Shown here piece after piece: positions 33,110 through 45,233 of a stretch of DNA of 64,000 bases. This DNA is from Nymphaea colorata (Eukaryota; Streptophyta; Magnoliopsida; Nymphaeales; Nymphaeaceae). Both the position numbers and the translations under genes were made by a program. The stretch is taken from positions 23,329,716-23,393,715 of the forward strand of contig NC_045144.1 of NCBI RefSeq assembly GCF_008831285.2, written 5' to 3'. How positions within the stretch are numbered: position 1 is the stretch's first letter; each line of letters starts with the position of its first letter. Below the pieces are notes generated by a model, which saw only the letters and a list, made by a program, of their open reading frames with translations, was not told the origin of the DNA and ran no database searches.

Positions 33110-36060
33110 CTCCTTCGAATGATCTTAGGATTGCCTCGGATAAAGCTCTAAGATGATGAAGGTATTACCCTAAAAGATCTCCTTGTGCTCCCTTGAAGAG
33201 TTTGAACTTGGAGAAGCTTGCTTCCAAGGTTGGAGAAGAAAAAGAGAAGAAGAGAGAAATAGAAAGAGCGACTTAAGGAAAACTCTAGATTTTCAAGTAA
33301 GAAAGTACTAGAGGTTTTCCAAGGGTTAGCTCATGCCCAAGGGAGGAGATTATGGGGGTATTTATAGAGAGTTTTAGAGCTAAAACTCAGACTTTAAATT
33401 TTTTTTGAACTTAACAACACTTTCATGCGAATTCTAAGTAATTTTTTAATGATTTTTATTTTTTTAAATAGGTTTTGACAAAGTGGGATTGGCCATTAGC
33501 CCTACAAATACCCCTTTTGGGTGTGGACAGGGTTAATGTCCACCCAACAAGATCAAAACCACTCCCAAGAGGCAGTTTTAGCTGAGAAAAGGGTAGCACA
33601 GAGGCAGTTTTATTTTCACTCTCATTGTTACTAAGTCGGCACTAGTCACACTTAGTGACAAAGATAAACACATTGGATTTTTCAAACAAAACATATTTGG
33701 AGTGATGTTCAGGTTTACCCGTTACTTGAATGGGTTATTTGAGCTTATGTTGTAGGTTTAACCCCTTACCTGTGCGGGTTTGCCGAAATTAAGTAAGTTT
33801 AACCACCTTGAATGGGTTGCCTTGGCTTGCATTGTAGGTTTAACCCCTTACTGGTGTCTGTTGCTTTTTTGTTAGGTTTTACTCATTTCTTGAGTAGATT
33901 ATTCGATAATAAGTGGCAATGCTAAAAAAGGACCCCGATCACCTCGAATACCTTTGTTGAAGCCGAGAATGAGACCCTATTGCTCCTACCTTGGTCGTGA
34001 CAAGAAGACTTCCTACCACATCCAATGTCTCATTGTGAAGTTTTTGTTTTCACCGATGACTGAATTTTGCACTTCTTAGTAAAATTCTCCAAACTAATGC
34101 TTGGGTTGAGCTTGCTTTGAAAAACCCTTAGCCAAACGGCCGAATTGTACTTGCTTCATAAGATTCCTTTGTCTAATGACATAGTTGAGCTAGCTTTAGA
34201 ATGCCCTGAACCTAGCAGCCAGATTACGCTTGATCAAATTTTTAGCTTACCATCTGACTTGTTTTAATTAAGATATGACCTTTTTTTGATGGATAATGAA
34301 GATTTTATTAATTCTTGTGAAAGAAAAGTATATATATGTACAAAAGACATTTAAAAAATGCCTCAAAATAAAAAATGCCCAAGTGTTAGCAATTGCCATG
34401 ACTAGTAAGAGATAAGATCTGATTCAAAACAAAATGCACCATGTACTGGGTAAAAGATAGTTGAAATCTTGGATTGGGACCGAGGCAAAGAAAATAATGG
34501 AAGATACTCCAGTAAAAAAAGGTGTAGACAAAATTATATAAAAAAATTGATATATTTTTCCTTAATAGGAAAATGAGGGTGAAAGGTAATATCAGGTGTA
34601 TGAACTTAAATATAAAAGAATTTTTGATTTGACAAGCAATTGGAACAAAACTTGTGGAAATGTATTATGAGAATATGATCGATAGATAGCTATTTTCATA
34701 GTGAGATATCAAGTTGAGGGCATTTTAAAGATAATATATGAAAATAAAGAAAATTATGAGTAATCTATCCGTTGTCAAGAATCTTAACTTTAAAAGGATT
34801 AAATATCAAGCAGAGTAGAAGGTACATAATAAATACATGAGGTTTGATTCATGAACTACTTGTTCGATGATTGAAAACAAAATATACTGAAGTAGAGGAA
34901 AAGTGGGCAATCAACTTGGAATATATGATGACACAATAAAAATCTTGGAAGTAGTAAATTGGGATGAAAGGCACACTATGAGTATTAAAGCTAGAAAATT
35001 GTTTAGCTAAATCTAAAGGAGGATAAAAAGAATGCATGGGCTGAGTTAAGCAGAACTGGTAATTAAACTAATAGATGGGTTCCATATTAAAAAATATAGG
35101 TTGGACAAGAATAAATGAAGGATTGACAAGATATGATAAAAAGTAGATTTTGAAGCAACTCTAAAAAAAAACAGGAGTTGCCAACTGATAAAACTTGAGG
35201 AATCAATGTCACTTAAGTAGTAGGGTTAAAGCATGAGTTTATGACGTGGTCATGTTGAAGACTATGTAGAGATGATCAAAGAAGACATTGATTTAAATGA
35301 GGAAGATGAAATATAAAATTATTAAAATGATCAAAGAGTGTATACACGCATTCATCATACAATGATAAGCATTTAACACTTTCTAAAGCCACATACATTT
35401 ATCATGCATATACTTGAAAAAGGAGCATAGGACCCTAATTGGGTTTGGTTTGATCAATCATGATTATTCTACAAAAAATATGTCAATATACCTTACCCAA
35501 GAGGCTTAGTACGAGCATAGACTCCACCATTAGGCAACTAAAAGCAAGGTTTCTCATTTCTCCTTGGTCACCTATCAATATACCATAAATTACTACTCAT
35601 GATACTAACGATGGTTTTTTCTGCCCAAGGCGTTGTCAAATTGTAAGGCTTAGTCTTGTCCTAACACCTAAGACCAAGCCTAACAACATAATGATCACGA
35701 CAAATAGGTAAGGGAAGTTTTTTGAAATATGAGCAAACATGCACAATTGATTGTCTTTAACACAATGTTTCCTAAGATGGTGATTAAAATAAGTAAAAGA
35801 GCAAGCACTGTTTTCAATCAAGTCTTAAATTAAGGAGAGTTGTATTTGACCATAGATGTAGGTAAACATGATTGATCCTCCTCAATTAGTCTTATATACA
35901 GAAAAGCAAACATGATCACCAAGCAATGTAATGAAATGCCAATGGAGTCAAGCGAAATAAGGGAACATGATTTATCATCAGCAATATTAGAAATGTTCAA
36001 GATTGTGGAAATACATCAATGATAATCATAGCCAAATGATGATGGGTCCTGTCACTGTCA
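33110..36060. other. Sequence between the direct repeats, no coding domain seen
   Basis: Short frames only; no gag, RT or integrase motif on either strand. Around 33700-33880 the motif AGGTTTAACCCCTTAC recurs about every 110 bases. Near 34285-34320 the minus strand reads like an A-rich 3' end (ATTAATAAAATCTTCATTATCC then poly-A), as in LINE or SINE tails. Confidence 0.4.
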
Positions 36061-36067
36061 CCATCTA

Positions 36068-36959
36068 TTTGCATCTCCAAAAATCTATTTTGGTTTTTGG
36101 AGTACTTTAGAAAAAATTTATTTTTTTTGAAATGAGAGAGAAAGGGACTCGTCCATCCGTACGAGGATTGACCGTTCCTGGTGCTTTTGCCAAGGTAACC
36201 AATCCAAGGGCTATGTTTATTCTTGATGCATTTCATTTTATCTTAAACATCTTTTTATTCTAAATGCAGTATGGTGTTTGATAAAATATTAAAGATTTGA
36301 TGTTTCAAAGTTCTGAAAAAGTTTTGAAGAATCATTTGAGAGTATAGAACACTTTGATAGAAAATCTTTACTAATATCATTTGAAAACCATTGAAGATTT
36401 TTCTTGAAGTAGATTTAGTGTTCTCTTAAGAATTTAAGTAGGTTTGAGATTTTGCTCTAATTCAGTTACTATTTGACTAGAGCTTCATCTCATCTTGCTT
36501 AAGTTCTTTTAGAGAGGTGTTTGTCATCATTAGTTATGTTAAGTGAATGTGGATGTAAGAATGCATTGACCCTACATAATTTATTCTTACTATAACATTC
36601 ATCTAAGTTTCTCAATTTTATTATAAAATTATCATAAAAATTGTACGAATGCATTGACCCTACACAATTTATTCTTACTATAACATTCATCTAAGTTTCT
36701 CATTTTTATTATAAACTTATCATAAACATTTTTATGAAAAGAGAAAAGTTTTTAAAAATAGAATGAGATTGTAGACCATTAAGCATGATTCCAATATTGG
36801 GTCATTATTTGAGTTTTGGTCTTGGCCCATTCGAAAAATGAGAAATGAAAACCTTATAACTTGGGAGAAAAATATTCAAAAGAAAAGTAGAATAAAGTGA
36901 AAGGGAGAGAGAATGAGATTTTGACAATCACAAAATAAAATATTGAAAAAGAGATAGAG

Positions 36960-36999
<40 letters not shown>

Positions 37000-37947
37000 A
37001 CATATATGAAAGCTTATAAAAAGGGAGTATTAAATCGAATGGAGAGGGAGAAGAAGATTTTAGTGAGAGATTTTAAAGAGAGATAGAAAGTGGAACACAT
37101 ATAAATTCATTTATATATATATATAAATTTGTAAAAGAGTATGTTAAATCATAAAGAGAAAATGACAAGTTAAGATAGACATGTGCAAGTTTATGCATGT
37201 AACATGTATATATACATATGCCTTCATGAGAGTTGAAATCAAGAGATAACTTGAAAATATCCGACTTCAATTTTTCTATGTAGGCCGGAGAGAAACTTGG
37301 GCTCATACAAGACCGTAGTTTAAGTCTCCAAGGCCTCATTAGGGAGGGTTTTGCTTTCAAATTTTTTTTTTTGGGAAAATATAGTTTCAAATACTTTTAT
37401 ACGTGAGCATAAAACCATATTTATTACAAGAAAAATTATTTCTTTTTCTATTGGGTATGAAAGAAAATAAAGTAATGTAATAAAGCACTCATTGGAGTAC
37501 CTAATCAAGTGATTAAGAGGGAAACTAAATGTGAAATGACATCAAGATGCATTTTAACATGTACATATTTGTGAAGGGCTTTCCCCCGTTGGACAAATCC
37601 CAACGTCTAAAATCAACATAAGAATGAAGAAATCTCAACCCAAACACTCATTCTTGCCATGCATTTGCTCATTAATTAAGGAAAATTAATCTATTATGCA
37701 TGATCATCATCTCAAACATAAATGATGAATAAAGTGATACGACAAGTATATTTTTTGTAAGCAAATGAAGAAATGAAATTTATTTTTCCTTGCTCATGCT
37801 CTCAGTGCACTCAAGAATAGCTCTCGACTCTATACATGAAATCTTTAGAGCTTTCTTGCACGACCATGGGGAGGTGGCAAAGGAAATGAAAATAAATGAA
37901 AACAAGAGAGAACTACATCTCGAATATAGATTATATTAGAAATGAGT
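36068..37947 (-). repeat. 1.85-kb direct repeat, right copy (candidate 5' LTR)
   Basis: This is the partner of 31257-33103, with many small differences and an expanded (AT)n at 36963-36997. On the minus strand it is followed by ATGGTGACAGTGACAGGACC. That weakly resembles the TGGCGACTCxxxTGGGGA primer-binding sites of Tat-type Ty3 elements. Homology ends abruptly at 37947, where unrelated sequence and then the gypsy gag fragment follow. It could also be a plain segmental duplication. Confidence 0.6.
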
Positions 37948-38191
37948 TCGGACATGGGTTTAGAGACTGATTTTAGATCGAATAGTTGCGAAGGGTCTAG
38001 GATTGGGCTTCAGGTCTAAAATTTAAGTCCAATTGGTGATAACAATATGTTTTTGTAAGTATTTTGTTTGTTACTGGTGTAAGGACTAGCAATTCATATG
38101 GCATGCTTTTTTCCTATACTTCTAATAATTCAACAAATCTCTGAGAAATAAAAGAACGTGTTGCTCTAGAGTAAAAAAAAAAAAAATGCTT

Positions 38192-38990
38192 CTAATGAGA
38201 GATTACGAGAAGTATACCTTCAATAAGATCAATTGATTTTAGATTCTCTATAGTGGTAGCATAGACTTGTCCTTGTACCTTGTTCTCTACAAGTTGGCTG
38301 CCCCCTCCTCTTTTCTGCTTGCCTCTTTCTTCTTTGGACATTTTCGAATGAAATGTCCCTTGGCACTGCAATATAAACGCACCCCTTTGTCTCAATAGCA
38401 TTGTTTACCAAGGTGCTGACGATGACACTTGAAACATGCATCATCTTTCTTAGGTGGTGATGATCTTTGTTTTTTGAACTTCTCTCCAAGCTTCACTCTA
38501 TCACTATGGATCCTCTTGAACTGATTCACCTTCAGCCTTGGCTTGAAGAATCCATGTTTCTTGCCTATTCCGAAACTTCTGTCCCAATCCTCTTCAAAGT
38601 GTGTAGCTATGTCAATGACATCATCCAAATCTCTTCGATGACTGACCATCACCTTGCTCCTTAGCTCATCTTTAAGTCTTCTCATAAATTTGTGTACTCT
38701 ATATGTGTCTGTAGTGTAAATATGTGGACCATATTTCTCCAAGTGTCAGAATTTGACCACATATTCATATAAACTCAAGCTCCCTTTCTCCAATTCCAAG
38801 AATTATTTCATATGCCATTATCGTGTGAAGGCTGGTATGTAGGCATTTTTTAAATGTGTCCTTGAAATCCTTCCATGTTATCACCCGTTCGGTAAACTTC
38901 ACCTCGCTCTATGTTTGCCACCATTCCTTGGCATCTCCTTTTAGCATAAAGGTTCCAAATTGAACCTTCTTCCATCAAGCATGTTTAGAG
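38192..38990 (-). pseudogene. Ty3/gypsy gag fragment (broken)
   Basis: From high to low coordinates: FGTFMLKGDAKEWWQT with an in-frame stop (near 38910), ITWKDFKDTFKK, then KFMRRLKDELRSKV and IDIATHFEEDW, and a zinc knuckle, CFKCHRQHLGKQC (near 38410), one residue shorter than CX2CX4HX4C. A frame change follows and the tail reads SQLVENKVQGQVYATT. LKGDAKEWW belongs to the retrotransposon gag family of Ty3/gypsy elements. No protease or RT follows; the sequence runs into the 36-38 kb repeat instead. Confidence 0.85.
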
Positions 38991-39526
38991 TAGCGAATAT
39001 TTTCTCGATCCCACTCCTCGGCATCATTCTAGTACCATTTCCATTGAAGTCTGATGGTTGTAGATTCATAAATTCTTTGTGTATTACACCTACCTTACAG
39101 TTCTTGATTATGTTAGCTTTGCACTCTTTCCGCCAAAAGGAGTACTTTGCACAAGATTACCCATCAAGCCCGAGGTCATTTGTAAAGTATTCATAATAAA
39201 CTCCTATGGCTACTAAATGCCTCCCAATGGTGCTTCAGAACCAAAAAGGTCGATATTTGTATTTCGGTCTCCATCATTGCTTGGAATACAACCTCTACCC
39301 CTCATTTTTCCACTCGAGTGTGCGCCATCTGAATCACACATTCATGGGGCACAACATGAACAAATTTTTCTTTATGTCCATATCTAAACATAATCCAACA
39401 TTAGTTTAGATCTTTGGGCCTTTTTCCAACTCAGCTACAAACATCCTTCTACACCAGGATCGGATGACTTTCCTCATGTTTCTTTTTGTGATTGGCACTA
39501 GGCATTGAATATGAATTCTAGACATT

Positions 39527-39541
39527 GCCTCTAATACTAAA
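39527..39541 (-). other. Degenerate primer-binding site of the gypsy fragment
   Basis: On the minus strand TTTAGTATTAGAGGC matches TTTGGTATCAGAGCC (tRNA-iMet 3' complement) at all but three positions. It lies about 550 bases upstream of the gag fragment and directly abuts a TGTCATAACCC-type LTR edge. Confidence 0.6.
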
Positions 39542-39543
39542 GT

Positions 39544-40400
39544 TGTCATAACCCAAATTTTGACACATTTTTTTATGTACAAGGAATATATAGATATATT
39601 GCAGAATAAACATCAAGTCTCAAAGGTCAAATCAAATCTTGTGTAATGACCAACGCAAAGGCAGATCCTAGACACGACTCAATGCCTATATCACCAATGG
39701 TAGTCTGTCACAAAACTAAAGGAGTTCGTCCAAAAGCCATCAATCAATCAAGGACTATCTGTAGAGATAGAAGGAAAAAAGGGGCAATTATCCAACCTTA
39801 GGTAGGGCATGGTTTGGCAAAATAGATATACATTTATCACAAAGAAAAACCAATATGTAGCTCAAGACCACCGCCTATGAAATGAAATCTTAAGCCTCAC
39901 CAAGGCTATGTTTACTGCCACAAATGTAGTAACACGAAACATTGTGGGTTGAAAAGATATATTGATAATCTAACAACTACCAATCATGGTCATAGTGACG
40001 AGCATTAGCAAAAATCCATGTGGGTACAAACACAAGCAGAACAAAACCAATCTTCATAAGGCAGTCTACAAAGACCAAGGGTAACCTATAGTGAAGCCTC
40101 CTAAGATATCCTAGATGGGCACTACAGCAGCATGTTCCAACCACCCAACCTTAGCCCAAGTGATAGACCGTCACCTCTAGGCACCAGGTTGAGGAACCAA
40201 GAGACGCTCGCTCTCCACCAATATAGAAACAAAATTTTGGGCCCTAGTGTCACCCAATACAATGTGGGAAGTACACACAGAGGAATGAGCAGCCACAGTG
40301 AGCTCATGCCACATAACCTCAAGTGACAAACCAGCCACCAGACTTTGCTTGCAATCACGTGTCATAGCATAAGACATATTTGGTGTTCTTTTGTATATTA
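39544..40400 (-). repeat. Probable 5' LTR of the gypsy fragment (outer end not found)
   Basis: The edge next to the primer-binding site reads TGTCATAACCCAAATTTTG on the plus strand, i.e. an LTR ending GGGTTATGACA on the minus strand. This style is common in plant Ty3 LTRs. The far end is uncertain; 40400 is only a guess based on a change in sequence character. ORFs near 40120-40420 are not considered genes. Confidence 0.45.
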
Positions 40401-40799
40401 ACAAAGGATTTTTCATATCAAACCATATTCAAGTAATTCCTCATGAAACCTAGCGTTGAACATAATTTTCAAGACCAGTAAGTTCAAATACCTAAAAATA
40501 CATTACTATACAAAATTTTGATCACTCTAATCAGATTGGTTTGCAATGGGCATTATTGGTCAGCATATCTCTGGGAAGAACATCTTTCCAATTCTATTTC
40601 ATTTATCCAATTCTATTTCATTTACACCAGCAATATAACACTTTCATGAACACTATTGTAAATGTTCAAATATGTCCATAAGATTGTCCATGTGTCCCTA
40701 AATATACGTATGTATGAGCAGCATTATCTCAACTTTAACGTGCACAAATAGCTGCTAGGGATATACATGTATGACAATATTTATCTTTGCTCTACTATG

Positions 40800-41269
40800 T
40801 ACATAGTTATCATATATATTCAAGCAAGAACAATATTATCTCATTTTTTGTATATCCATATGGTTGTCATATATATTCATTCATGTAAAAACAATATTAT
40901 CTCATCTTTGATATATCTATATGATTGTTATAAATATTCAAGAAAAAAAAATATTATTTAATCTATGATGTATCCATATGATTGTCATATATATGTATGT
41001 AAACAACAACATTATCTCATCTACGATATATTCATATGATTGTCATGTACATATGTGTAACAACATTATCTCATATATGACATATCCATATGATTGTCAT
41101 ATATATTTGTTTAATTAAAATATTATCTCATCCATGATATATCCATATGATTGTCATATATATATATATGTAAGAACAGTTTTATATTATCTCTGATATA
41201 TGCATATGGTTGTCATATATCTTCAAGTAAGGTCAATATTATCTCATATCTGATACATCTATGTGATTG

Positions 41270-41354
<85 letters not shown>

Positions 41355-41410
41355 TAATGACAATATTATCTTATCATTGATGTATCCTTATGATTGACAT
41401 GTACAGAAAT
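40800..41410. repeat. 58-bp minisatellite, about ten units, with internal (AT)n expansion
   Basis: CATATGATTGTCATATATAT followed by AACAATATTATCTCAT recurs at about 40806, 40862, 40923, 40980, 41038, 41090, 41148, 41208 and 41266, spaced 52-61 bases. One further unit near 41391 lies beyond an (AT)n/(ATGTAT)n array at 41273-41358. The AT array begins exactly at the TCATATATA part of a unit, suggesting it grew from the minisatellite. Confidence 0.85.
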
Positions 41411-41566
41411 ATACACAAATAACATCTTCTCGTTCTGTTTTCCTTAAAGTTAGTAGACATGCCTCACAAAATTATGCTCTACATCATTTTTAAAGTGACT
41501 TTGATACAAATAAAGTCATTCCTTACTCAACAAAGAACACATGCTTAATTTTACATATTATTGAAA

Positions 41567-41710
<144 letters not shown>

Positions 41711-41769
41711 TCACGTACATATATATATTGACATATCATTATATACATTTAAATATAGTAATATCTAAG

Positions 41770-43015
41770 AACTACATGCTGAACTTAGGTCTAAATACTT
41801 CCATACCTGAAAAATACGAGGTTTGTTCACTCAATCTGCTTGTGGATCTATGTACTCCAAACACAGTTTACCAACACTCTAGTCTATGATAGTTGCTGCA
41901 CTAGCTCTCTCTCTACACCCTTGCGACATATTATGTGTATATTTATGATCTGATCATAACATACTTATTTACAATTGCATAGATGTCCAAACATGAGCCT
42001 GTTTTTGTTTCTAAATACGTACTTGAAAAATTTATAGATAGAGACAAACCTGAGTGACTATGACTGGTCAGTTTCTTCTTCTTCCTTGTACTACTCATAC
42101 ATAATCATATACGTTCAGATTACGACATAGCCCTTTGCACATAACCATATTTATGTGTTCATGATTGTCAATCCAAATTGAGTAGAACATTTACCTTAAC
42201 AGAGATGATTTGAATTTAAATCAGCAACCCACTAGTTTCTTTCTCTAACTCTTGTGGTTGAGATGGTAAGAGAACAAGTCATTATCCTCAATGTAGACTT
42301 CAACCTGAGATGCAGCAAGAAAATGGTAGTTATTTCATTCTCTCTCCAATCTTTTTACTACGAAGCTTTTCTCACTATGATACAGCTAGTAGAAGCTAAA
42401 ATGCTGTTTACTCTTTCTTAATAAGCCCTTTTTGATGGCCCCAAAATTTCCATATGAATTTACTGTTACCCAAAAGAAAAAGGGTGACACTTTTGCTTCT
42501 CCTACCCTCGTTCAATATCTCATTTATTCTTTCTAATAGTCTTAACATTCTACTCAACTACACCCCTCTAATGTTAATTACAGATTTAATATTTAGTTTG
42601 ATTGGTCCTAGTGCTTTACATAGATACTGACATGGATATGAAATAACCATAGAGATGTGAGATAACAAAAGGGGCATGACAAAAAACTGAATGGTGTTTA
42701 TTTGCCTCTCGGAAGGGTATATTGGTCATAACAACCTACATATATGGACTGACACAACCAAGCCCTTGCCATCAGGGCATTATTGATAAATTAAATTCAT
42801 TTGCTGTCGATCTCAATTTTATTGTCGAAAACCTTGGTTCAAAATGTGGCAGATCACAGGCATGTGAACAAATTTTTGGTGCATCATGAAGGCGTATATA
42901 AACTGCTTTGATTTAAGTGCAAAAAACAAACAAAGCATAAGATTGAGAAGAGCTGCCGGTTCCATACAAGGATATCTATTAAGAATCGCAACAGGAATTC
43001 CCCAAGAAGCATCAT
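41770..43015. other. No gene recognised
   Basis: AT-rich DNA. The plus-strand frame at 42886-43140 has no recognisable domain and its second half lies inside duplication copy B. Confidence 0.45.
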
Positions 43016-43155
43016 ATGCTTTTCAACCACCTCTATTGAACAATTTCACTAGCTACATGCATGCCATCCGGTCCTTTCTGCATTTACCAGCAAAGCAGCA
43101 ATACCATAGGAAATTCAAAAGAATGCCCAATAGCAAATGAGATGTTCCCTATTTA

Positions 43156-43516
43156 TAGGGATGTCAATGTATTGGATTACAATAGGATATGCTCTTAACC
43201 TTGTCCATTTTTTCGAATATCTATGCACTCAGATTCTAGTACAAATAAAGAAAAATTGTATCTGAATTCGACGTCCAATTTTTACATTCATATCTGAATT
43301 CAAATGTGATTTTTGGACTGAATCCGACCAATTTTCAAAATGCATGTAAGAGCATTGGATATAGGAAGTCTGAATCTGCATCCGAATCGGATTAGATATT
43401 TATGTATATTTGATCAATTCAATTTGATTTCTTAATTAGAGATTAAATTTTTTTCATATCTGATTTTGTTGGAATGGTCGAACATCCAATTCAAATTGCA
43501 TATATTAAGATCCCTA
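43156..43516. mobile_element. hAT-like MITE, 361 bp, with 8-bp target duplication
   Basis: The left end is TAGGGATGTCAATGTATTGG. The right end read inward is TAGGGATCTTAATATATGCA, matching at most positions. The flanks CCTATTTA (43148-43155) and CCCATTTG (43517-43524) agree at six of eight bases. Related remnants occur at about 9222-9250 and 9395-9545 in copy A. It is non-coding. Confidence 0.75.
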
Positions 43517-43559
43517 CCCATTTGTGGCTATAAAAAAACCAGTGGTGGAACTTGCAATT

Positions 43560-43660
43560 TTTAGCTGAGGGGCATTATTTAAATCATTTTCATACTTTAA
43601 GGGGCTTTAATATTTAAAAATAACTAAAGAATCAAAGGTACATATATAAATATAGCAAAC
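43560..43660. repeat. Fragment of a short GGGGC-edged element
   Basis: GTGGTGGAACTTGCAATTTT and GGGGCATTATTTAAAT resemble the short elements at 3500-3690 and 4490-4680. Only a fragment is recognisable. Confidence 0.3.
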
Positions 43661-43892
43661 TTTTGTGGGAGCTGGAGAATGTAACTGCCCATACCAGTCC
43701 ACTGGAGCCTCACAAATGCATAGGTTTTTTCTGGCCCACTTGCACGTTACTCAATAATGATAAAAGGAAGATAAAAAATGAGGAGAATCCGGCCTCTATT
43801 CAGCCAAAGAGAGATTTCATTCCACCCTGAAAGAACCTGCCATCACAAGTTGTTTTAGACCATCCCAAAATATTTTAGTCAATAATCCACCA

Positions 43893-44310
43893 TCACTAGG
43901 GTTGTACATGAGTCAACTTGAGGCCAGCTCGATCTTGACTCAACTCGAAAAACTCGAGCTCAAGCTCAATTGGAACACAGCACCTTGATTCAACTATACA
44001 GTGTCGAGAATGAGCTCAACTCACTTAACTCATTTATCTTAACCTATCTTGTTTTTTTTTTTTAAGTCATCTAACTTGTCAACTCGTTAACTCATTTAAC
44101 TAATTCAACTACGACGAACCAGTTTCACATAGTTGAGGCACACCGAGTTTAAACCAGTTGAGTTCTTACAACTTGAAATCGACTCGTTTAATATTTCAAA
44201 CATAAATTTAAACTTGAACTCAACTCATTTATAAATGATTCAATTTGAGTCGAGTTTTTTCAAGCAAGTTGAAGTCGAATTGACTTAAGTTGACCCCTTG
44301 CTACTGCCCC
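43893..44310. mobile_element. MITE of the ACTCGA-rich family, most complete copy
   Basis: It starts near AGGGTTGTACATGAGTCAAC and ends near AAGTTGACCCCTTGC. The ends are loosely inverted (GGGTTG...GAGTC against GGGGTCAACTT). The interior is dense with CTCGAG, CAACTCG and TTAACTC. The copy at 3120-3480 and the half copy at 9570-9755 match it. Confidence 0.6.
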
Positions 44311-45161
44311 CACAGTCATTATCATGTAAGCCCGCATTTCTTTCTTTCCACAAGTTTCTTGACCAAAAGCATGCAAAACTTCCACTTCCACAACCACTTC
44401 ATCCTTTCTTGCAAAGAGAGTTGGTAAGAATATTAATAAGACTGGACTTTGGTCAACTGTTTCTGCATCCTTTTCAAAACTGGGCATCTTGCCGCTAGTA
44501 ATACCCCAAACCTCTGGATTCAATCCATAGTTGGGAGCTTCTTTTAAAACATGCACATCTTAATGGGTCTTTCTAGTCCTTCCTGATATGATTGTAAATG
44601 TCTTAACGTTTCAGTGAGGATGCCTCCTCTCCATTAATCGACAAAAGCTTATCAGCTTCTCCATTCAAAGAGATAGCATAATTTTTCCCGTGGAAACTAG
44701 TGATACTTGGATCTTAATTCCTTCAACAAGAATTTACTTGGGCAAGTAAATCAGAAAGCCTTTACTGCACTTAAAAGTTTAACAAAGTCTACTCCACCTT
44801 TCTCATAGAGGGAAAAGAGGGCACTGCGTAGCTCTGTCCATGCATTTCATTGCATGATGTCTTACGTCTAGGATCTTCTGACTGCTTCCACTAGAAAAGG
44901 AGCAGAGCTGCACAGGCCTTCTCTATCAAAGCCAAAACGGAACATGGAATCTTAAAAGCCAAGAGCCAAAAGCCCATAATCAAGCCTACCACATGTCTGA
45001 ACAAACAAATTCACCCCATAAATTTCCCATGTGTTAACAAGGTAAACAATAGAATAACATGAATGAATATAGTTTCACGACCATTTCGTCTCATTATAAA
45101 TAAACTAATAGTTCATATTTGTTTAACGTAATGAAAAATGTTTAAGTTGACCTTTAAGAGT

Positions 45162-45162
<1 letters not shown>

Positions 45163-45231
<69 letters not shown>
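45163..45231. repeat. (AT)n(GA)n compound microsatellite
   Basis: (AT)n runs to about 45187 and (GA)n with one AAAG interruption to 45231. It lies inside copy B where copy A has only (AT)n. Confidence 0.9.
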
Positions 45232-45233
<2 letters not shown>

